This document shows, one piece after another, positions 1-8,900 of a DNA stretch of 64,000 bases (position 1 is the stretch's first letter; the number at the start of each line of letters is the position of its first letter). The DNA is from Desulfospira joergensenii DSM 10085 (GTDB lineage Bacteria; Desulfobacterota; Desulfobacteria; Desulfobacterales; Desulfobacteraceae): assembly GCF_000420085.1 (NCBI RefSeq), contig NZ_ATUG01000001.1:1573223-1637222 (forward strand), in the 5' to 3' direction. The notes under the pieces are model-generated. The model was given only the letters and a program-made list of their open reading frames with translations. It made no database searches and was not told the origin of the DNA. A program made the position numbers and the translations under genes.

Positions 1-655
1 CAATTACTACCTGGACTATAAAGAAGATGTCAACCGGTACAGGGACAGGATGGACAACTCCTTCAACCTCTATGCCTTTTACAAATTCTGGCCCAAGACC
101 TCCCTCTTTGTCCAATATGCCCATGCCCTGATCGATTTTGACCAGGACGATCTCCTTGACAGTTCAGAGAACCGGTACTATGCCGGCGTCAACTGGGCCA
201 TGACGGCCAAGACCCGGGGCCGCCTCAAACTGGGATATATCAATAAGGATTTCGACAACGGAGGCTTAACGGACCAGGACGGGTTTTCCTTTGAACTCCA
301 GGCCCAGCACAATTTAAGCGCCAAAAGAAGTATCCAGGTCAATGCCTTCAGAAAGTTCAACGAATCGGATACATCCGGAGCCACCAGTTTTTATGCCACC
401 GGCGTGGATATCGGGATTGTTCAGAGGTTCAATGAAAAATGGACAGGAACCCTGAACGCCAGCCTGGAAAGGGATGAGTACAACGGCATTGACCGGGAAG
501 ACAACTATTTGACCATTGGCCCCGTTCTCCGCTATAAACCCAGGGAATGGATGTTCTTTGATTTTGCCTACTATTGGACGACCAATGACTCCAATATCCA
601 GTTCAATGACTATACCAGCCATACCCTGATTCTGAGAGCCAGCCTCTCCCTATAG
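1..655 (+). CDS. Outer-membrane beta-barrel protein of exopolysaccharide locus (5' truncated)
   Basis: The frame is open from the window edge (first codon at position 2), so this is the C-terminal part of a longer protein; the first internal Met at 50 is probably not the start. The 217 or so visible residues alternate polar and hydrophobic/aromatic positions in short strands (for example FNLYAFYKFW, SLFVQYAHAL, WMFFDFAYYW) and end in LILRASLSL, as in outer-membrane barrels that end with a hydrophobic beta strand. Position just upstream of a Wza-like gene and a Wzz/kinase gene fits the putative beta-barrel porin 2 (EpsL-like) proteins found in exopolysaccharide loci. The role as secretion porin or anchor is inferred from context. 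Confidence 0.7.
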   Translation, partial: NYYLDYKEDVNRYRDRMDNSFNLYAFYKFWPKTSLFVQYAHALIDFDQDDLLDSSENRYYAGVNWAMTAKTRGRLKLGYINKDFDNGGLTDQDGFSFELQAQHNLSAKRSIQVNAFRKFNESDTSGATSFYATGVDIGIVQRFNEKWTGTLNASLERDEYNGIDREDNYLTIGPVLRYKPREWMFFDFAYYWTTNDSNIQFNDYTSHTLILRASLSL

Positions 656-661
656 TTAGAA

Positions 662-1459
662 ATGATGATGAGATTCATATTCAAGGTCTTCATATTCATC
701 TCTTTTTTCCTGGTTCCCCTGGATGCCCATGCCCAGGACTACCAGGTGGGCGAAGGGGATATTCTGGAGATCAAGGTCTATGAAAACGAAGACCTGTCCA
801 CAACGGTGAGGGTCTCCTCGGACGGGACCATACGGGTTCCCCTGATCGGGGAGATCAATGTCCGGGACATGAGCGTGTCCCGGATTTCAATGAGAATCGA
901 AGAACTTCTGGCCGACGGCTACCTGGTGGCCCCCCAGGTGGATGTATTTATCAAAGAACACAGGAGCAGACAGGCCGTTATCCTCGGCCAGATCAGGAAT
1001 CCGGGCCAGTACGAGCTGAGGGGAAAAGTCACCTTCCTGGAATTCATCTCAAAAGCCGGGGGCCTGACCCCGGATGCAGGCTCCTCAGCCATTATCAAGA
1101 GGACCCGAAAGGGAAGCTCCCAAAAGGATGAAATCCTGGTGGATCTGGAAAAACTCATTAAAAAGGGGGACACCTCTTTGAATCTCCAGATCCAGGGCGA
1201 CGACTCTATTTATATTTCCAAGGCAAGAACCTACTATGTCTCCGGAGAGGTCAATAAACCCGACTCATACAAGTACGAATCCGATGTCACGGTAATCAAG
1301 GCCATTACCAAGGCCGGGGGATTTTCAAAGATAGCGGCTAAGGGAAAGGTGAAAATCATCAGAACCGTAAACAATGAAAAACGAATCTTTGAGCAGGTGA
1401 AAATGGACGAGCCGGTTCTCCCGGATGACGTTATCGTTGTCCCTGAAAGCCTGTGGTAG
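662..1459 (+). CDS. Polysaccharide export protein (Wza-like, SLBB domains)
   Basis: 265 aa. Residues 1-25 form a signal peptide ending in AHA; there is no lipobox Cys, so it is probably a soluble periplasmic or outer-membrane-associated protein and not a Wza-type lipoprotein. The Poly_export domain begins at YQVGEGDILEIKVYENEDLS, followed by an SLBB/beta-grasp segment around ITKAGG- and SKAGG-type motifs (about 105-160 and 190-240). At 265 aa it is shorter than E. coli Wza and lacks an obvious C-terminal amphipathic helix. It lies 6 nt after the barrel gene and directly before the chain-length/kinase gene, so it should be the periplasmic/outer-membrane part of the export channel. Three Met codons (662, 665, 668) compete as start. 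Confidence 0.88.
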   Translation: MMMRFIFKVFIFISFFLVPLDAHAQDYQVGEGDILEIKVYENEDLSTTVRVSSDGTIRVPLIGEINVRDMSVSRISMRIEELLADGYLVAPQVDVFIKEHRSRQAVILGQIRNPGQYELRGKVTFLEFISKAGGLTPDAGSSAIIKRTRKGSSQKDEILVDLEKLIKKGDTSLNLQIQGDDSIYISKARTYYVSGEVNKPDSYKYESDVTVIKAITKAGGFSKIAAKGKVKIIRTVNNEKRIFEQVKMDEPVLPDDVIVVPESLW

Positions 1460-1461
1460 CC

Positions 1462-3642
1462 ATGGTTGAAAAAGAGATCCACCTACGGGATTATTTTCGG
1501 ATTGTCAAAAAAAGAAAGGCCACCATCCTGACCTTTTTCATTTTAACCCTGGTGGTGGTTGTGATTGCCACGTTCACGGCAACTCCCATGTACCGGGCAT
1601 CCACCAAGGTCTTGATCGAAAAAGACACCTCCAGTTCCCTGACCAGTTCCTACCGGTATTCCCCCTATGATCCGGAATTTCTGGAAACCCAGTACCAGCT
1701 GATCAAGAGCGCGGCCGTGGTGAAAAAAGTGGTCAAATCCCTGAACCCGGAATCCTTTTACGGACTCATATTCAAAACAGAGGAAAAACCCTCATATACG
1801 GCCATGTTCAAGACATGGGTCAAGGAAAAGATCTCCTCCTTAAAGGAGATGGCCGGCCTGGAAAAGATATTTGACCAGCCCGGTCAGGGGGCGCCGGTTG
1901 AAGGAAGGGTTCCCCTGACCAAGGCCCAGCAGCTGGAGCAGGTGATCCAGGCGGGGATCTCTGCCGAGCCTGTGGCCAATTCAAGGGTGGTGGAGATCGG
2001 TTTCATGTCTGCCAATCCCGCCGTTGCCACCAAGGTGATCAACTCCGTTGCCCAGGCCTATATTGACGAGCTTGTGGAAATGCAGATGGAGGTGTCCGGA
2101 TACAGCATCGGCTGGATGAAGAAAAAGGCCGAGATTCAGCGGGAAAATCTCGAAGAATCCGAAAGAAATCTCAACGATTACAAGAGAAAACATGATATTA
2201 TCACCGTTGAAGACCGGCTCACGGTTCTGCCGGAAAGGCTCTCTGATCTCTCAAAAAATCTGACCCAGGCAGAGACCCGGAGAAAAGAACTCTCCGCCGT
2301 TTACAGCCAGATCCGGAACATCTCCAGAGAAAAACTGGAAACCATACCGCTCATTGTTGAAAATACCTCTGTGGAATCCATCAACAAGGCCATCCTGGCA
2401 GCGGAACAAAAGATATCCGAACTTTCAAAGAAATACGGTCCCAAACATCCCAGGATGATCACGGCCAGAAACGAGTTTTCCAGCCTGGAAAAGAAAAAAT
2501 CAAAGGAATTGGAAAAGGCGGTCCAGACCATTAAAAACGAATATCAGCTGGCCGTCTCCAATGAAAGGGATTTAAAGGAACTCCTGGACCAGACCAAGTT
2601 CCAGGCATCTCAACTGGGAGAAAAATCCATCCAGCTGGAGATTCTGAAAAGAAAGGTGGAAACCAACCGGTTCCTCTACGATGCCCTGGTCAAAAAGATG
2701 AAGGAAAAGGGGATTACCGAGCAGAGCCAGCCCGTCAATGTCTGGGTCATTGAAGAGGCCGAGATCCCGGAATTTCCCGCCACCCCCAGGAAAAAGAGAA
2801 ACATCCTGCTGGGGCTGATTCTGGGACTCTTCGGCGGCATCGGACTGGCCTTTTTCCTGGAGTACCTGGACAACACCATTAAAACCCCCGAAGATGTGGA
2901 GGAAAACTTTGATCTCCCGGTCATTGCCACCATTGATCTGTTCGAACACAAAAAACAGAGTCTTGTGGAAAATATTCTCAATGATTCCTCTTCCATGGCA
3001 GCGGAGAATTTCAAGGGATTGAGGACATCCATCCTTCTCTCCTCTGCAGACAAGCCTCCCAAGATCATCCTTGTCACCAGCATGACCCCGTCCGAGGGAA
3101 AATCCTCTGTCTGTTCCTGTCTGGGGGCCACCATTGCCCAGGCCGGCAAAAAGGTTCTCATCATTGACGCGGACATGAGACGCCCCACCCAGCACAAGAA
3201 CTTTGGTCTGGAAAACAGCACGGGACTCAGTTCCCTTTTGGCCGGAATCGACGGGGAAGATGAAAAGATCGCTGTTCCGTACAAGGAAACCCAGTTGAAC
3301 ATCATCCCCTCAGGTCCGATTCCGCCCAACCCGTCCGAGCTTTTAAGCTCTTCCAGGGTAAAAACCCTTCTGGATAAAGCCTGCGCCCGGTATGACATGG
3401 TTATTATCGATACCCCGCCCGTGGCCAGTGTTACAGACCCGGTGCTTCTGAGCCAATACGTGGATGGTGTCATCATCGTGACCTGGGCCGGCCAGACCAC
3501 CCATGAGATACTCGGAAAGGGCCTAAAACAACTTACGGATATCTCAGCCCCGATCACCGGTTTGGTCCTGAACCGGTTCAGCGCAAAGAAGAGCGGATAT
3601 TATTACAACTACGGGGATTATTATTACTCTTCCGAGGGTTAA
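1462..3642 (+). CDS. Wzz/GumC-type chain-length protein fused to CpsD-like BY-kinase
   Basis: 726 aa from ATG 1462 (an in-frame GTG at 1453 overlaps the previous stop and is less likely). Order: N-terminal Wzz domain with TM segment about 18-40; long coiled coil about 215-405; second TM about 445-468; cytoplasmic bacterial tyrosine kinase domain with Walker A in SMTPSEGKSS (about 540), Walker A' LIIDADMRRP (about 566-575) and Walker B MVIIDTPP (about 646). The C-terminus is a tyrosine cluster, GYYYNYGDYYYSSEG, the autophosphorylation tail typical of Wzc/CpsD kinases. It should control polymer length and cycle the export complex through phosphorylation. Co-directional with the Wza-like gene upstream and the polymerase/ligase gene downstream. 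Confidence 0.9.
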   Translation: MVEKEIHLRDYFRIVKKRKATILTFFILTLVVVVIATFTATPMYRASTKVLIEKDTSSSLTSSYRYSPYDPEFLETQYQLIKSAAVVKKVVKSLNPESFYGLIFKTEEKPSYTAMFKTWVKEKISSLKEMAGLEKIFDQPGQGAPVEGRVPLTKAQQLEQVIQAGISAEPVANSRVVEIGFMSANPAVATKVINSVAQAYIDELVEMQMEVSGYSIGWMKKKAEIQRENLEESERNLNDYKRKHDIITVEDRLTVLPERLSDLSKNLTQAETRRKELSAVYSQIRNISREKLETIPLIVENTSVESINKAILAAEQKISELSKKYGPKHPRMITARNEFSSLEKKKSKELEKAVQTIKNEYQLAVSNERDLKELLDQTKFQASQLGEKSIQLEILKRKVETNRFLYDALVKKMKEKGITEQSQPVNVWVIEEAEIPEFPATPRKKRNILLGLILGLFGGIGLAFFLEYLDNTIKTPEDVEENFDLPVIATIDLFEHKKQSLVENILNDSSSMAAENFKGLRTSILLSSADKPPKIILVTSMTPSEGKSSVCSCLGATIAQAGKKVLIIDADMRRPTQHKNFGLENSTGLSSLLAGIDGEDEKIAVPYKETQLNIIPSGPIPPNPSELLSSSRVKTLLDKACARYDMVIIDTPPVASVTDPVLLSQYVDGVIIVTWAGQTTHEILGKGLKQLTDISAPITGLVLNRFSAKKSGYYYNYGDYYYSSEG

Positions 3643-3692
3643 ACCGTGAAACGCCCCTTGCTTCCAATCCACATGGCTGTGAGCCCAGGGAA

Positions 3693-6059
3693 ATGATTTT
3701 TTTGATCCGTACCATTCCCAGACTTCCCAGATTTCTACTCTTTTTCCTTGTCATCTTTACCCCCCTGGCCTTTGGATCCAGGGAACCCTGGTCCTATGCC
3801 GTCATGGAAATCCTGACCGCCATTGGTCTTTTATTCTTTTTCCTCCCGGTTCTATGGAAACAGGAGGACCTTTACAGGGTACCGGGGTTTATTCCCCTTC
3901 TGATTTTCCTTTTTTTCATTCTTTTCCAGCTTGTCCCCCTCCCCCCGAGTCTATTGAAAATGCTCTCCCCCCATGCCTTTTCCATTCACTCCCAAGCTGC
4001 CGGCCTCATGGAGGCCCAGACCTGGATGAGTCTTTCCGTTCATCCCAAGGCCACCCTCTTCCAATTTTTCCGATACGCCACCTATGCGGCCTTTTATGTT
4101 CTTACCGTCCAGGTACTCAAGGAAAAGGAAAACCTCCAGGCCATGACATTTTCCATGGCCGTTTTCGGCGGGCTCCTGGCCTTTTCTTCCATCCTCCAGT
4201 TCTACCTTACCCAGGACATGGCCCTCTGGTTCCGATACACGCCTGACAACTCCATTGTCATGGGGCCGTATATCAACCACAACCACTATGCCGGGCTCAT
4301 GGAGATGATCTTTCCCGTGGTCCTGGCCCTGTTTTTCTTTTACCGGCCCAGGATCGGCAAGACCTCTTTTTTCCGGGGAATCGTCGAAATCCTGAGCCAG
4401 GAAAAGGCAAACATCCATATTCTTATCGGAACTTCCGCCCTTTTGATCGTGGTATCCATCTTTGTAAGCCTGTCCCGGGGGGGGATGATCTCCACCTTTC
4501 TTGCCCTGGGAGTATTTGCCTGCCTGATGATCAAGCGGAAAATCAGCCGGAAAAACAGCCTTCTCCTTATCCTGGTCATCATGATTGCGGCCCTGTCAGT
4601 GGGATGGTTTGGATGGGACCAGATCCTGGAGCGTTTTGCCGTCCTGAAAAAATCAAGCGGCGTCATCCATGAGGGACGTCTTGATTTCTGGAAAGACAGC
4701 AGCCGCATCATCAGGGACTTTAAACTGACCGGCTCGGGCATGGGCAGTTTCATCCATATCTATCCCCCGTACAAAACCCTGGTGGACAGGATGTCATTGA
4801 GCCATGCCCATAACGACTATATTGAACTGCTGGTGGAGGGAGGGATCCTGGGCTTCGGCCTGGCCGCAGCTTTCCTGATCACCCTTTTCACGACAACCTA
4901 CAGGGCTTTTTTAAAACGAAGGGATGCATTTTCCATTTACCTTTACATGGGAAGCCTGACAGGAATGGTCTCCATTCTATTTCACAGCTTCACGGATTTC
5001 AACCTCCAGGTGGGAGCCAACGGCCTCTGGTTTTTCTTCATGGCCGGCCTGGCCGTGTCTGCGGCCCACACCAATATCAGGCAGAGAAACGCACTGACCC
5101 GCCTTCCCGTTGTCGGCCCCGGTTTTGGAAAAAACCTGTTTATCTTTACGGGGAGTCTGTTTGCCCTGGCCGTAATTGTCTTCCAGATCTGCCATCTCCT
5201 GGGACTGGTTTATCTTTATCCCATCCGGGGCATGGACATGGACAAGAAACCCAATCCTAGGGTCCTGGAAAAAATCGAGAATCTTGCCCGGTCCGCATCC
5301 AGGTACGATCCTCTGCGGGCAGAGCCCAGGTTCATCTTGGCCAATACGGCCTGGCTGAAAAAGGACATTCCGGCTGCCCGGGAAAACTTTAGGGCCGCAG
5401 TCCGCCTTGATCCCTTAAATTCCTGGTATTTGAAACGACTGGGCCTGTTCTATAATGAACAGGGCCTGGCCCAAAAGGCGGGGACCGCATTCCGCCTGAG
5501 TGCAGAATACACCCCCACCCTTCCTGAGTTTTCCTTTCAATACGGTACATGGCTGTTGAAGAACGGCCAGGCCGGCAGGGGAATCCAGGCCATGAGAACC
5601 ACCCTGGAACTGGATAAAAAATACGTGGACAAGGTATTGAGCGCCATGATCCTGTCCGGCATTGATTTGGACAGGATGAGAGAAGCCATTCCCGACCGGC
5701 CCGGCCCCATGATTTCCTTTGCCCAGTTCTTATATACCATCGGCAAAAAACAGGAGGCCGCCAGGATCCATCTGGATATCCTCGATCTTCTGGGAAAGGG
5801 GGATGAAGGTCCCTGGGCCTACTATAAAATCCTTCAGTTCTTTATGCGCCAGAACAATATGAAAAATGCCATGGCCGTCATGGAAAAGGCGGAAACGGCC
5901 ATGCCGGAAAATCCGGGTATAAAAATCACCCTAGGCGATCTGTATCAACGCCAGGGAATCCTGTACAAGGCCCGTGAAAAATATGAACAGGCCCTTTATG
6001 TTGATCCGGGTAATAAAAAGGCCCGGCAGAGAATCCGGAAATTAGAAAAAACAAATTGA
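3693..6059 (+). CDS. O-antigen ligase/polymerase (Wzy_C) family membrane protein with TPR tail
   Basis: 788 aa. About ten hydrophobic segments occupy residues 1-460, including a large extracytoplasmic loop containing the sequence HNHYAGLMEM and a later SLSHAHNDYIELLVEGG segment, both characteristic of the Wzy_C/O-antigen ligase family. After a last TM near 485-510 comes an alpha-helical C-terminus (about 520-788) with TPR-like repeats such as AARENFRAAVRLDPLNSWYL and ARGREKYEQALYVDPGN-like helices ending in RQRIRKLEK. It probably polymerises or transfers the polysaccharide on the periplasmic side; the TPR part may dock the export complex. Last gene of the EPS block; its stop is followed after 5 nt by a palindromic repeat. 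Confidence 0.82.
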   Translation: MIFLIRTIPRLPRFLLFFLVIFTPLAFGSREPWSYAVMEILTAIGLLFFFLPVLWKQEDLYRVPGFIPLLIFLFFILFQLVPLPPSLLKMLSPHAFSIHSQAAGLMEAQTWMSLSVHPKATLFQFFRYATYAAFYVLTVQVLKEKENLQAMTFSMAVFGGLLAFSSILQFYLTQDMALWFRYTPDNSIVMGPYINHNHYAGLMEMIFPVVLALFFFYRPRIGKTSFFRGIVEILSQEKANIHILIGTSALLIVVSIFVSLSRGGMISTFLALGVFACLMIKRKISRKNSLLLILVIMIAALSVGWFGWDQILERFAVLKKSSGVIHEGRLDFWKDSSRIIRDFKLTGSGMGSFIHIYPPYKTLVDRMSLSHAHNDYIELLVEGGILGFGLAAAFLITLFTTTYRAFLKRRDAFSIYLYMGSLTGMVSILFHSFTDFNLQVGANGLWFFFMAGLAVSAAHTNIRQRNALTRLPVVGPGFGKNLFIFTGSLFALAVIVFQICHLLGLVYLYPIRGMDMDKKPNPRVLEKIENLARSASRYDPLRAEPRFILANTAWLKKDIPAARENFRAAVRLDPLNSWYLKRLGLFYNEQGLAQKAGTAFRLSAEYTPTLPEFSFQYGTWLLKNGQAGRGIQAMRTTLELDKKYVDKVLSAMILSGIDLDRMREAIPDRPGPMISFAQFLYTIGKKQEAARIHLDILDLLGKGDEGPWAYYKILQFFMRQNNMKNAMAVMEKAETAMPENPGIKITLGDLYQRQGILYKAREKYEQALYVDPGNKKARQRIRKLEKTN

Positions 6060-6064
6060 TGACC

Positions 6065-6404
6065 ATTTTAACGAAAACTTGCCCAGGTGCAAGGCCCAAA
6101 GGATTCTATGACCGGAACGTGCTATTGTACGTGAAGATCTTATAGCTGTTCTCAAAAATATGTCCTTTATTTTTTTCGTATATTTGGACTCTGCGCAGTT
6201 CCAGGGAAGAGCGAAGGTTTTCGCGGATTGGATCGGGCGGCAGGACAACCCAGGAGAAGGGATCCCTCCTCGGAGAAAATCATGGATGATTTTCGAGAAT
6301 GAGCGCAAAATTTTTGCTCCTCCCGGCGGTAATCGGAATTTTATTTTAAAAACAGTTATAGAATCCTGCTGCAACCCCGCAGATGGGTGAAGATTCGTTC
6401 AAAG
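6065..6404 (+). repeat. 122-bp palindromic element, copy A, interrupted by a 210-bp insertion
   Basis: Outer parts (6065-6145 and 6362-6404) match the intact copies at 15890-16011, 55974-56095 and 58583-58704: a GCCCAGGTGCAAGGC left segment, an ACGTGC-TATT-GTACGT centre, and a GCTGCAACCCCGCAGATGGG right segment. With the insert removed the stem reads GGATTCTAT ... ATAGAATCC, a perfect 9-bp complement, so the ancestral copy was a continuous hairpin. It starts 5 nt after the stop codon of the polymerase gene. Low-scoring ORFs in this gap are not credible genes. Confidence 0.75.
6146..6355. mobile_element. MITE-like 210-bp insertion with terminal inverted repeats and 6-bp target duplication
   Basis: The segment begins CTGTTCTCAAAA (6146-6157) and ends TTTTAAAAACAG (6344-6355); these are inverted repeats matching at 10 of 12 positions. 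It is flanked by direct repeats TTATAG at 6140-6145 and 6356-6361. Excision of the segment plus one TTATAG restores the stem of the host palindrome. It carries no transposase. An internal perfect hairpin of 9-bp arms with a GG loop lies at 6275-6294. No second copy was noticed in the window. Confidence 0.6.
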
Positions 6405-6406
6405 AC

Positions 6407-6997
6407 CTAGTCGTTGATATGCTTCTCCACATACTGGGCCATAACTTCATGAATTTTCTGGGGAGGAGAAATCTTGAAATAATTCTCCACCACCACATGG
6501 CCGATCTCGTGGCAGGTAACCCGTAAACGGCCGTTATTGGCCGAGTAAAACACCCGGTTCAAATGGGGGGAATAAAAGGCAATATAATCCACCTCCACAT
6601 TGTAAATCTCCTTAAAGGCCTTTTTCACGGCCCGGGTATGGGGAAGGATCACGATGGAAAATTTCAGGGGGGCAGGATACATATCCAGGACCGCCATGGC
6701 CTTTTCAACGATGACATTGAACTTGGCCGCCACCTCCTGTTCAACGGTTTCGCTTCCCTGACGCTTGACCAGGCTTCTCAGCTCTCCGCCCATGTAAAGT
6801 TCATCGTTGAACCGTCTCAAGTCAGCCGGATCATCGTAGGTAATGACGGCATACCTGGAGTGAAGCTCAAATGCAAAGCCCTGGGATGCCCAGGCCAGCA
6901 CCAGGAACAGAACCATCCTGCAGAGCTTTAAGACAGATCGGCCTCCGGGGGCAGGACCCGTTTCAGAGTCTGGGGCTGGTGTTGAATGAATACTCAT
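6407..6997 (-). CDS. Predicted secreted/membrane HExxH protein (putative metallopeptidase)
   Basis: Up to 196 aa. A hydrophobic segment MVLFLVLAWASQGFAFE (residues 28-44) looks like a signal peptide; the shorter start at 6916 would make it strictly N-terminal and remove the 35-nt overlap with the upstream gene. Near the C-terminus is CHEIGHVVVENYF (HExxH at about 167-171), the zinc-ligand and catalytic-Glu motif of gluzincin metallopeptidases; the third ligand may be the Glu in HEVMAQYVEKH. The family is not recognised. It is last in a three-gene run with a HAMP protein and a SurA-N-like protein, so a periplasmic proteolytic or envelope role is plausible but is inference. Confidence 0.6.
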   Translation of the reverse strand: MSIHSTPAPDSETGPAPGGRSVLKLCRMVLFLVLAWASQGFAFELHSRYAVITYDDPADLRRFNDELYMGGELRSLVKRQGSETVEQEVAAKFNVIVEKAMAVLDMYPAPLKFSIVILPHTRAVKKAFKEIYNVEVDYIAFYSPHLNRVFYSANNGRLRVTCHEIGHVVVENYFKISPPQKIHEVMAQYVEKHIND

Positions 6998-7571
6998 TTA
7001 CCGTGACTTCAATATTTTTCTGGCTTTCCCTTATGGTTTCAAGGAGTTGGGCGAATTTTTCCCTGTCATCCTCCCCCAGTTCATTTTCAATCTGCCGGGA
7101 TGAAATGGCGATCTTTGAATTGAGTTCCTCGATAAAAAAGAGGTTTTCCGAAAGCCTTGAATTAAAGGCATTGATCTTTTCCGCCAGGTCTTTTCCCGCA
7201 TCCTTTTCCCTGAGAACCACTGTTCTTGAAATATCTCCCCCGATCATCTCATCCAGGGCCCTTTCAAACCGGTAAAAGGGACCGGCAATCCTGTGGGTCA
7301 AACGCAGGGTGATAAAACAGATCAGAACCCCGCCGATGACAATGAAAAGCCATTGGGTGCTCAGGATTTTTTTGAACAGGATCCCCGGGGTTGTCCCCAG
7401 GTGGAGATGATAGTTCTCATAGACAATGGAAAGGGTATTTGAGGAAAAAAAACTGAATATCCCCACAAAAAGAATACTTCCCAGGGTCAGGAGTATGAAG
7501 TAATTAAAGATGAACTTTCCCTGGAGGTCCTTGTTGATAAAATAAATTTTGCGTTTTTGCTGGCCGTTCAT
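6963..7571 (-). CDS. Membrane protein with two TM helices and HAMP-like domain
   Basis: 202 aa from ATG 7571, which overlaps the upstream stop by 4 nt (ATGA), preferred over the 217-aa version starting at 7616. TM1 about 20-42 (FNYFILLTLGSILFVGIFSFF) and TM2 about 75-97 (WLFIVIGGVLICFITLRL) enclose a short periplasmic loop of about 32 residues. The HAMP-like part follows (HRIAGPFYRFERALDEMIGGDIS), then a coiled coil to the end. There is no kinase, cyclase or methyl-accepting output module, so it is a sensor stub or a scaffold. Translationally coupled to the SurA-N-like gene. Confidence 0.65.
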   Translation of the reverse strand: MNGQQKRKIYFINKDLQGKFIFNYFILLTLGSILFVGIFSFFSSNTLSIVYENYHLHLGTTPGILFKKILSTQWLFIVIGGVLICFITLRLTHRIAGPFYRFERALDEMIGGDISRTVVLREKDAGKDLAEKINAFNSRLSENLFFIEELNSKIAISSRQIENELGEDDREKFAQLLETIRESQKNIEVTVNEYSFNTSPRL

Positions 7572-8302
7572 TTTTCCCTCCAGATTTCGGCGTTCTCTTT
7601 TAATTTCCGGGTCCATTTTTCCATGAGAGCCTCCCTTTTCTTATCCCGGATAAAGTCAGAGATGTGCTTCTCATCCGTCTCCCGGATCCCGGAGGAAACC
7701 TCTTCCAGGGCAATAATCTCGTCAAGCCGGTAAACCATGACGCCCATACCCGACACCACGGGTTTTGACGACTCCCCCTTGTCCAGCCCCAAAACAATAT
7801 ATTTCAGTTCATCTGAAATATCGACAAAATCGGATTCTATTTTCTGGGGGGTTTGATCCTTGCCGGCCTCTGCATCCTCAACAGATTTATACCCGAATTT
7901 AGAGATGACCACCCGGCTGCCGGCCAGTTTCTGATATTTTTCGATTTCCCCTTGCCCGACCTCCACCTCAAGGGAGTTCAGCTTTCTATCCAGAAGAATT
8001 TTGATCAGGGACTGCTCATAATAATTTTCCACGGATCTGCGGAAGGGCTCCTCCTTATTGATCTCCTCCTTGACCGCCTCCTGGATCAAAAGCTGCCGGG
8101 TGATGACCGAGTCAATGAACTCATCCCGGGTCATGTAATAGGGTTTGGTTTTCATCAGTCCCTCAAGTTCCGACTCGGTAATGATCCTGTCATTGATCAC
8201 AACGGCCGGCTTGGAAATCTCTACCCGGGGGGTGATGAGACCATAGACGGCCAGCCCGGAAAAGATGACGATGATCCCGGCAATATAGTAAATATACCTC
8301 AT
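7568..8302 (-). CDS. SurA N-terminal-like periplasmic protein (peptidyl-prolyl isomerase-related)
   Basis: 244 aa. One N-terminal TM/signal anchor (about 5-24) is followed by VVINDRIITESELEGLM, the usual opening of SurA/PpiD-type N-terminal chaperone domains, then helices with FIDSVITRQLLIQEAVKEEI. The C-terminal half lacks a clear parvulin domain (no conserved GGDLG-type motifs), so chaperone activity is more likely than isomerase activity. First gene of the cassette with the HAMP and HExxH proteins. Similar PpiD/EpsD-like proteins occur beside polysaccharide loci, but the link to the EPS genes on the other strand is inference. Confidence 0.6.
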   Translation of the reverse strand: MRYIYYIAGIIVIFSGLAVYGLITPRVEISKPAVVINDRIITESELEGLMKTKPYYMTRDEFIDSVITRQLLIQEAVKEEINKEEPFRRSVENYYEQSLIKILLDRKLNSLEVEVGQGEIEKYQKLAGSRVVISKFGYKSVEDAEAGKDQTPQKIESDFVDISDELKYIVLGLDKGESSKPVVSGMGVMVYRLDEIIALEEVSSGIRETDEKHISDFIRDKKREALMEKWTRKLKENAEIWREK

Positions 8303-8380
8303 CCTGGTTGTTCTCCCTGAAAAATTATATTTTTCGGCATAAATTAAATATCTCCGATTCTTTTTTCCGGACAGGCCAAT

Positions 8381-8830
8381 CTATTCCTGCCCGGTGTCGG
8401 TAATGAGGCGTCCGGTGTTTTTCTCCACCTGGACAGCCCTGTCATCATAAAGCTTGAGCATATGATAGTCCTTGATATTGGTAATCTCAAGCTCAGGCAG
8501 TTGATGGGTTTTCAGCCATTTGCGGATAATGGGCAACTGCTCGGGATCAACGGCCCGGGCCGTAAAGATCTTTACCCGGATCCCGTTGTTGATCATCTTT
8601 CTGACCAGGGCCACCATGGCCGGAACAGGCTCTCCCACCGTATCAAGGGATGAGCTGTTGTCATAGACGGCCAGGGTGCCGTCCAGGTCCACACCGATCC
8701 AGGGCCCGGACAGGCTGTCATCGGATTCCCCCTTTGAGGGATCCGGTCCGGACCGGGCTCCACGGATAACATACTCTTTTGATGCCTCTTCTTTGGCCTT
8801 TTCCAAATACTTCTTTATCGAGTCAAACAT
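8381..8830 (-). CDS. HAD-superfamily-like hydrolase
   Basis: 149 aa from ATG 8830 (a TTG at 8845 would add five residues). After a Lys/Glu-rich helix comes WIGVDLDGTLAVYD, the HAD motif I with the nucleophile and general-acid aspartates (DLD), then IFTARA as motif II, and IKDYHMLKLYDDRAVQVEKNTGR as a candidate motif III/IV acidic region. It is small and capless, resembling HAD phosphatases of polynucleotide-kinase-3'-phosphatase type, but the substrate is not predictable. It sits 70 nt after the acyl-CoA synthetase gene and may be the last gene of that run. Confidence 0.6.
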   Translation of the reverse strand: MFDSIKKYLEKAKEEASKEYVIRGARSGPDPSKGESDDSLSGPWIGVDLDGTLAVYDNSSSLDTVGEPVPAMVALVRKMINNGIRVKIFTARAVDPEQLPIIRKWLKTHQLPELEITNIKDYHMLKLYDDRAVQVEKNTGRLITDTGQE

Positions 8831-8900
8831 GGCCCGATTATACAATGGATAGGTTTGAAATCAATTAAAATATAAAATCTGTGTCCCAACTTCTTTTGGA

